NCBI RefSeq assembly: GCF_003852895.1
Contig: NZ_QUSW01000001.1
Span: forward strand, 868,001-932,000
DNA length: 64,000 bases
Direction: 5' to 3'
Origin: Rhizobacter terrae
GTDB lineage: Bacteria; Pseudomonadota; Gammaproteobacteria; Burkholderiales; Burkholderiaceae_C
The notes beneath the pieces are model-generated. The model saw only the letters and a list, made by a program, of their open reading frames with translations. It was not told the origin of the DNA and searched no databases. A program made the translations under genes and the position numbers. Positions 60,851 through 64,000 of this stretch are shown here, piece by piece (within the stretch, counting starts at the first letter, position 1; each line of letters starts with the position of its first letter).

Positions 60851-61534
60851 TCAGGCGGCCTCGGTCTGGGACTTGTTCTCTTCGTCAGCGGGGCGGGCGT
60901 GCTGCGGCACCTCGCAGGCCACGCACTCGGGCAGTTCGTCCAGCTCCGGCCAGTCGGGGTAGCTTGCCAGCCGCTCGGCGTAGACGCGGGCATGCTCGAC
61001 CACGTCCTCCTTGGTGACCCGGTGGGCGCCGTGCAGCATCATGGGGTGCAGGAAGCGCATGCCGCACAGGGCGGCCGTCTGCTCGTAGGGCGGCAGGAAG
61101 GCATCGAAGAAGTAACGGTTGTAGCTGTCGGGGCGGTAGGAATCCTGCGGGCCGCCGGTGGAGGCCACCAGCCACAGGTCCTTGCCGCGCAGGGCATTGC
61201 CTTCGGGCCCGTAGGCCCAGCCGAAGGCCAGCACCTCGTCCACCCACAGCTTCATGAGCGGGGGCATGCTGTACCAGTGGATGGGGTGCTGCCAGACCAC
61301 CAGCCGGGCGCTGGAAAGCGCCGCCTGCTCGGCGGCCACGTCGATGTGATAGTCCGGGTACAGCCGGTACAGGTCGCGCACCTCCAGCCTGGCGCCCGCC
61401 GGTTGTGCGAGCAGCGAATTCGCCGCGCGCAGCAGCTTGCGGTTGACCCGCGAATGTTCCATCGAGGGGTGGGCGACGATGACCAGCACCTTGTCAGGCG
61501 TGGCAGGATCGGGCTGGCCAGGAGGCGGATTCAT
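60851..61534 (-). CDS. kefF: KefF-like NAD(P)H quinone oxidoreductase, regulator of Kef
   Basis: A 227-residue flavodoxin-fold protein. VLVIVAHPSMEHSRVNRKLL at the start, WQHPIHWYSMPPLMKLWVDE at the FMN loop and STGGPQDSY near the end are typical of KefF/KefG/MdaB relatives. In E. coli KefF binds KefC and is needed for full activity. The C-terminal tail is acidic. The ATG at 61534 is the first Met after the divergent promoter gap. It sits directly upstream of kefC on the same strand. Confidence 0.88.
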   Translation of the reverse strand: MNPPPGQPDPATPDKVLVIVAHPSMEHSRVNRKLLRAANSLLAQPAGARLEVRDLYRLYPDYHIDVAAEQAALSSARLVVWQHPIHWYSMPPLMKLWVDEVLAFGWAYGPEGNALRGKDLWLVASTGGPQDSYRPDSYNRYFFDAFLPPYEQTAALCGMRFLHPMMLHGAHRVTKEDVVEHARVYAERLASYPDWPELDELPECVACEVPQHARPADEENKSQTEAA

Positions 61535-61609
61535 GCTGTGGTTAGTTCGAATGTCAGGCAGATGTCGGGCGCCGCTAACATAACCCGAAAGAACCATCGA
61601 GGAGCGCAC

Positions 61610-62224
61610 ATGCCGGTGATCGTGGTGGCCAACCCCAAGGGCGGCGTCGGCAAGAGCACGCTGTCCACGCAGATTGCGGGTTTGTACGCATCGCAGGGGC
61701 ATGCCGTGATGCTGGGCGATGTCGACCGCCAGCAGTCGTCGAAGATCTGGCTGGGCCTGCGGCCGGCCGGGCTGCCGGAGATCCGGTCCTGGGAGGTGGC
61801 CCATGACGAGGTCGTGCGCCCACCCAAGGGCACGACCCACGTGGTGCTGGACACGCCCGCCGGCCTGCACGACAAGCGGCTCGCAGACGTGATGAAGATC
61901 GCCGACAAGGTGGTGGTGCCGCTGCAGCCGAGCATCTTCGACATCCATGCCACCCATGCCTTCCTGCAGGAAATCCATGCCGGCAAGCGCCACGGCAAGG
62001 TCGAGATCGGCATCGTGGGCATGCGGATGAAGGAAACGACGCTGTCGGCCGACCAGCTCAAGGCCTTCCTGGGCACGCTGGACATCCCGGTGGTGGCCTA
62101 CCTGCGCGACACCCAGAACTACGTGCAGCTGGCCGCCCGCGGCCTCACGATCTGGGACGTGGCGCCCAGCAGGGTGCAGCGCGACCTGGAGCAGTGGGCG
62201 CCGCTGGTGAAGTGGCTGGCCTGA
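61610..62224 (+). CDS. Orphan ParA-family ATPase
   Basis: A 204-residue ParA/MinD-type P-loop ATPase. It has the deviant Walker A KGGVGKST at residues 10-17, DVDRQQSS at the switch I region and DTPAGLHD as Walker B. No ParB or centromere-like repeat is adjacent, and the protein lacks a DNA-binding N-terminal HTH, so it is of the short orphan class that positions other cargos. A GGAG ribosome site lies seven bases before the ATG at 61610. It is divergent from kefF. The cargo is unknown. Confidence 0.87.
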   Translation: MPVIVVANPKGGVGKSTLSTQIAGLYASQGHAVMLGDVDRQQSSKIWLGLRPAGLPEIRSWEVAHDEVVRPPKGTTHVVLDTPAGLHDKRLADVMKIADKVVVPLQPSIFDIHATHAFLQEIHAGKRHGKVEIGIVGMRMKETTLSADQLKAFLGTLDIPVVAYLRDTQNYVQLAARGLTIWDVAPSRVQRDLEQWAPLVKWLA

Positions 62225-62226
62225 AG

Positions 62227-62250
62227 TCACCCGGGGTGTCACCCCGGTGA
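62227..62250 (+). terminator. GC-rich hairpin after parA
   Basis: CCGGGG (62231-62236) pairs with CCCCGG (62242-62247) around TGTCA, extended by TCA/TGA with one bulged C. It starts three bases after the ParA stop codon. There is no T-tract, so termination is uncertain. Confidence 0.4.
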
Positions 62251-62310
62251 ATGCGCGCCAAGGGGTCTTTCGGCGATGCTTCGTCCTGTCACAACCCCTT
62301 GACCGCCTCC

Positions 62311-62763
62311 ATGAAACGCTTCGCCACGCTCGCTGAACTGCAATCCCTCGTCGGCCAGGAACTGGGCGTGAGCGAGTGGATCACCGTCGACCAGCAGCGC
62401 ATCAACCTCTTCGCCGACGCCACGGGCGACCACCAGTGGATCCACGTCGACCCCGAGCGCGCCAAGGCCGGCCCCTTCGGCACCACCGTCGCCCACGGCT
62501 TCCTCACCCTGAGCCTGCTGCCGGAGATGTCGGCCTCGGCCTTCGACGTGGACGAGTCGAAGATGGGTGTGAACTATGGGCTGAACCGCGTGCGCTTCAT
62601 GTCCCCGGTGCCTGCCGGCAGCCGGCTGCGCGGGCATTTCAAGCTGCAGAGCTTCGAGCCCATCGCCGGCGGCGCGCAGATGGTGGTGGAGGTGACCATG
62701 GAGCTGGAAGGCGCCACCAAGCCGGCGTGCGTGGCCGAGTCCATCGTGCGGCGATTCGTCTGA
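62311..62763 (+). CDS. MaoC-like (R)-specific enoyl-CoA hydratase family protein
   Basis: A 150-residue hot-dog-fold protein. The MaoC active-site segment FADATGDHQWIHVDPERAKAG (about 34-54) has the catalytic Asp and His in their normal order. HGFLTLSLLPEM and NYGLNRVRFMSPVP follow. It should hydrate trans-2-enoyl-CoA to (R)-3-hydroxyacyl-CoA, linking fatty-acid oxidation to polyhydroxyalkanoate precursors. No pha gene is adjacent. The ATG is at 62311. Confidence 0.9.
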   Translation: MKRFATLAELQSLVGQELGVSEWITVDQQRINLFADATGDHQWIHVDPERAKAGPFGTTVAHGFLTLSLLPEMSASAFDVDESKMGVNYGLNRVRFMSPVPAGSRLRGHFKLQSFEPIAGGAQMVVEVTMELEGATKPACVAESIVRRFV

Positions 62764-62836
62764 ACTTTTTTTGTAGGGTTATGGCCCCCGGCGCTCGCGT
62801 AGCATTTCGCCCTTGGACAACACGGGGACGAGAACC

Positions 62837-63562
62837 ATGAAAGTGCTGCTGATCGACGACCATCCGCTGATCCTGTCGGCGTTGCAGTCGGTGATCCAGG
62901 GCCTGGGCGACGACGTGACGGTGGTGGGTGCCGGCAGCGCCCGCGCCGCGCGTGAGACCCTCGCGGCCCAGAGCGATTTCGACCTGGTGCTGCTGGACCT
63001 GCAACTGGGCGACGCCGACGGCTTCGACGTCCTCAGCGAATTCCGCACCGCCTACCCCGCCTTGCCGGTGGTCATCGTCTCGGCCAGCGACCGTGCCAGC
63101 GACGTCATCCGCTCCATCGACCTGGGCGCCATGGGCTTCGTGCCCAAGCGCTCCACCAACGAGACGCTGTTCGAGGCGCTGCGCATGGTGATGTCCGGCG
63201 GCATCTACGTGCCGTCCATGAGCATGGGCTCGTCCGATCCCCTGCCGCCGGTCCCGGATGCCGGCCGGGGCAACCTGCACAACGTGCGCCGCAACGCGGT
63301 CGAGAGCGATTTCCAGACCGCGCAGAGCGTCGAGTCGCTGGGCCTCACGCCTCGCCAGCGCGACGTGCTGGGCCTGCTGCTCAAGGGTCATCCCAACAAG
63401 CTCATTGCCCGCGAGCTGGGCCTGTCGGTGGAAACCGTGAAGGACCACGTGGCCGCCGTGCTGCGCGCGCTGAACGTCAGCTCGCGCACGCAGGCCGTGC
63501 TGGCGGTCGGCCAGATGTCGCAGCAGCCGGGCACGGTGGCCGGCTGGCGCAAGCCGGAATGA
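62837..63562 (+). CDS. NarL/FixJ-type response regulator (REC-LuxR)
   Basis: 241 residues. The receiver domain (1-120) has the acidic pair in LLIDDHP, phospho-Asp54 in LLDLQLGD and the KR signature in FVPKRSTNE. After a linker of about 45 residues a LuxR-type HTH (LTPRQRDVLGLLLKG...NKLIARELGLSVETVKDHVA) closes the protein. The ATG at 62837 is chosen over a TTG at 62813. Its stop overlaps the start of the next gene (ATGA), a probable kinase, so the two form a two-component pair. Confidence 0.92.
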   Translation: MKVLLIDDHPLILSALQSVIQGLGDDVTVVGAGSARAARETLAAQSDFDLVLLDLQLGDADGFDVLSEFRTAYPALPVVIVSASDRASDVIRSIDLGAMGFVPKRSTNETLFEALRMVMSGGIYVPSMSMGSSDPLPPVPDAGRGNLHNVRRNAVESDFQTAQSVESLGLTPRQRDVLGLLLKGHPNKLIARELGLSVETVKDHVAAVLRALNVSSRTQAVLAVGQMSQQPGTVAGWRKPE

Positions 63563-64000
63563 ACAGCGTCGCCAACCCGCTGCCGGCGCCGGCCGCAGGC
63601 ACGAAACCGGGCGGGCGTGACCCGGCCCTGGCCGAGATCGTCCAGAGCATCTTCGACTACATGCCTGCCACGCTGGCGGGCTACATGGCGGGCATCGGCG
63701 TCATCGCCTTGCTGTACTGGGCCATCACGCCCATGCCGGTGATGGCCTCGTGGCTGGGCTTGTTCTTCGTGATCTGGATCGCCCGGCTGTTCATGTCCCG
63801 GCAGTTCAACCGCGCCAAACCGCAGACGCAGGAGGACTGGCAGCGCTGGCGCATCTACGCCAACCTGGGGACCTTCGCCTCCGGCATCCTGTGGGGCACG
63901 ACGGCGTGGATCTTCTACCCGCATGGCGACAGCATCCAGCAGGTGGGTTTGATCATCCTGGTCTACACCTTCTGCGTGGCGGCAGTGCCGGTGTTGTCAA
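63559..64000 (+). CDS. N-terminal part of a multi-helix membrane sensor (probable kinase)
   Basis: The frame begins with the ATG that overlaps the TGA of the response regulator and stays open to the last base, so about 147 residues are visible. After a Pro/Ala-rich start of about 20 residues there are at least four hydrophobic helices (VIALLYW, WLGLFFVIWI, GTFASGILWGT, LIILVYTFCVA). This looks like the integral-membrane input region of hybrid histidine kinases found downstream of NarL-type regulators in Comamonadaceae. The kinase domains, if present, lie beyond the window. Confidence 0.6.
   Translation, partial: MNSVANPLPAPAAGTKPGGRDPALAEIVQSIFDYMPATLAGYMAGIGVIALLYWAITPMPVMASWLGLFFVIWIARLFMSRQFNRAKPQTQEDWQRWRIYANLGTFASGILWGTTAWIFYPHGDSIQQVGLIILVYTFCVAAVPVLS

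Noticed and set aside
59297-61609. Plus-strand frame extending ParA upstream by more than 700 codons
   Set aside because: It is antisense to kefC and kefF. The ParA domain begins at 61610 with its own ribosome site; the upstream part has no recognisable domain.
62764-62780. Run of seven T after maoC as an intrinsic terminator
   Set aside because: No stem precedes the T-run, so it does not form a terminator hairpin.

Overview
The window is gene-dense (about 60 genes, nearly wall to wall), roughly 67-68% G+C by eye, with short intergenic gaps and many ATGA/TGATG stop-start overlaps. The gene content (DUF3460-ScpA, DUF1841, Kdo hydroxylase next to MetG, Mpo1-like protein, KefF/KefC, MHS transporter with a quinate/shikimate operon) and promoters of the form TAAAATCCGC point to a betaproteobacterium of the Burkholderiales, most likely Comamonadaceae (Ramlibacter/Variovorax-like). 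The genus is an inference. No tRNA, rRNA, insertion sequence, prophage or CRISPR array was recognised.

Layout. 1-9 kb: the end of a plastocyanin-like protein, a LysR regulator, an FMN alpha-hydroxyacid dehydrogenase, a secreted protein built on a 68-residue tandem repeat, a divergent LysR/NmrA-type reductase pair with a clear operator, then Crp/Fnr-Dcd-zinc protease-DUF1801 on the minus strand. 8.5-23 kb: a Mpo1-like protein and an anchored metallo-beta-lactamase-fold protein, then a signalling block: a hybrid kinase (PAS-HisKA-HATPase-REC-REC-Hpt), a response regulator with reversed HTH-REC order, two tandem 642-residue chemoreceptors (the first behind a sigma-28-like promoter), a BvgS-like hybrid kinase, and RtcB with a structured leader. 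23-33 kb: a maleate-isomerase-like protein lacking one catalytic cysteine, a LysR/epimerase pair, a Cache-4xPAS-GGDEF diguanylate cyclase and a VIT-VWA-TPR-DUF2135 secreted protein.

33-48 kb is mostly housekeeping: ApbC, MetG, Kdo hydroxylase, SulP transporter, CYTH-CHAD phosphatase, CPBP protease, DUF3460-ScpA, then BioB-PanB-PanC for biotin and pantothenate. 49.4-55.6 kb is a quinate/shikimate catabolic locus. An MHS-type importer and a TetR regulator diverge, and an operon follows of a quinate/shikimate dehydrogenase, a two-domain VOC protein, a TIM-barrel dehydroshikimate dehydratase, a type II dehydroquinase and a beta-keto acid cleavage enzyme. Two copies of one palindrome, on either side of tetR, tie the locus together. 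55.6-64 kb: DUF1841, a RutE-like reductase, a TauE/SafE exporter, a lower-GC pair of unknown genes (57.5-58.7 kb), KefC/KefF, an orphan ParA, a MaoC hydratase, and a NarL-type regulator coupled to a membrane protein that runs off the end.

The most interesting items are the permuted and split QsuB-like enzyme, the paired TetR operators, the gene-conversion tract between the chemoreceptors, the HTH-REC regulator, the rtcB leader, the 68-residue repeat protein and the lower-GC pair.
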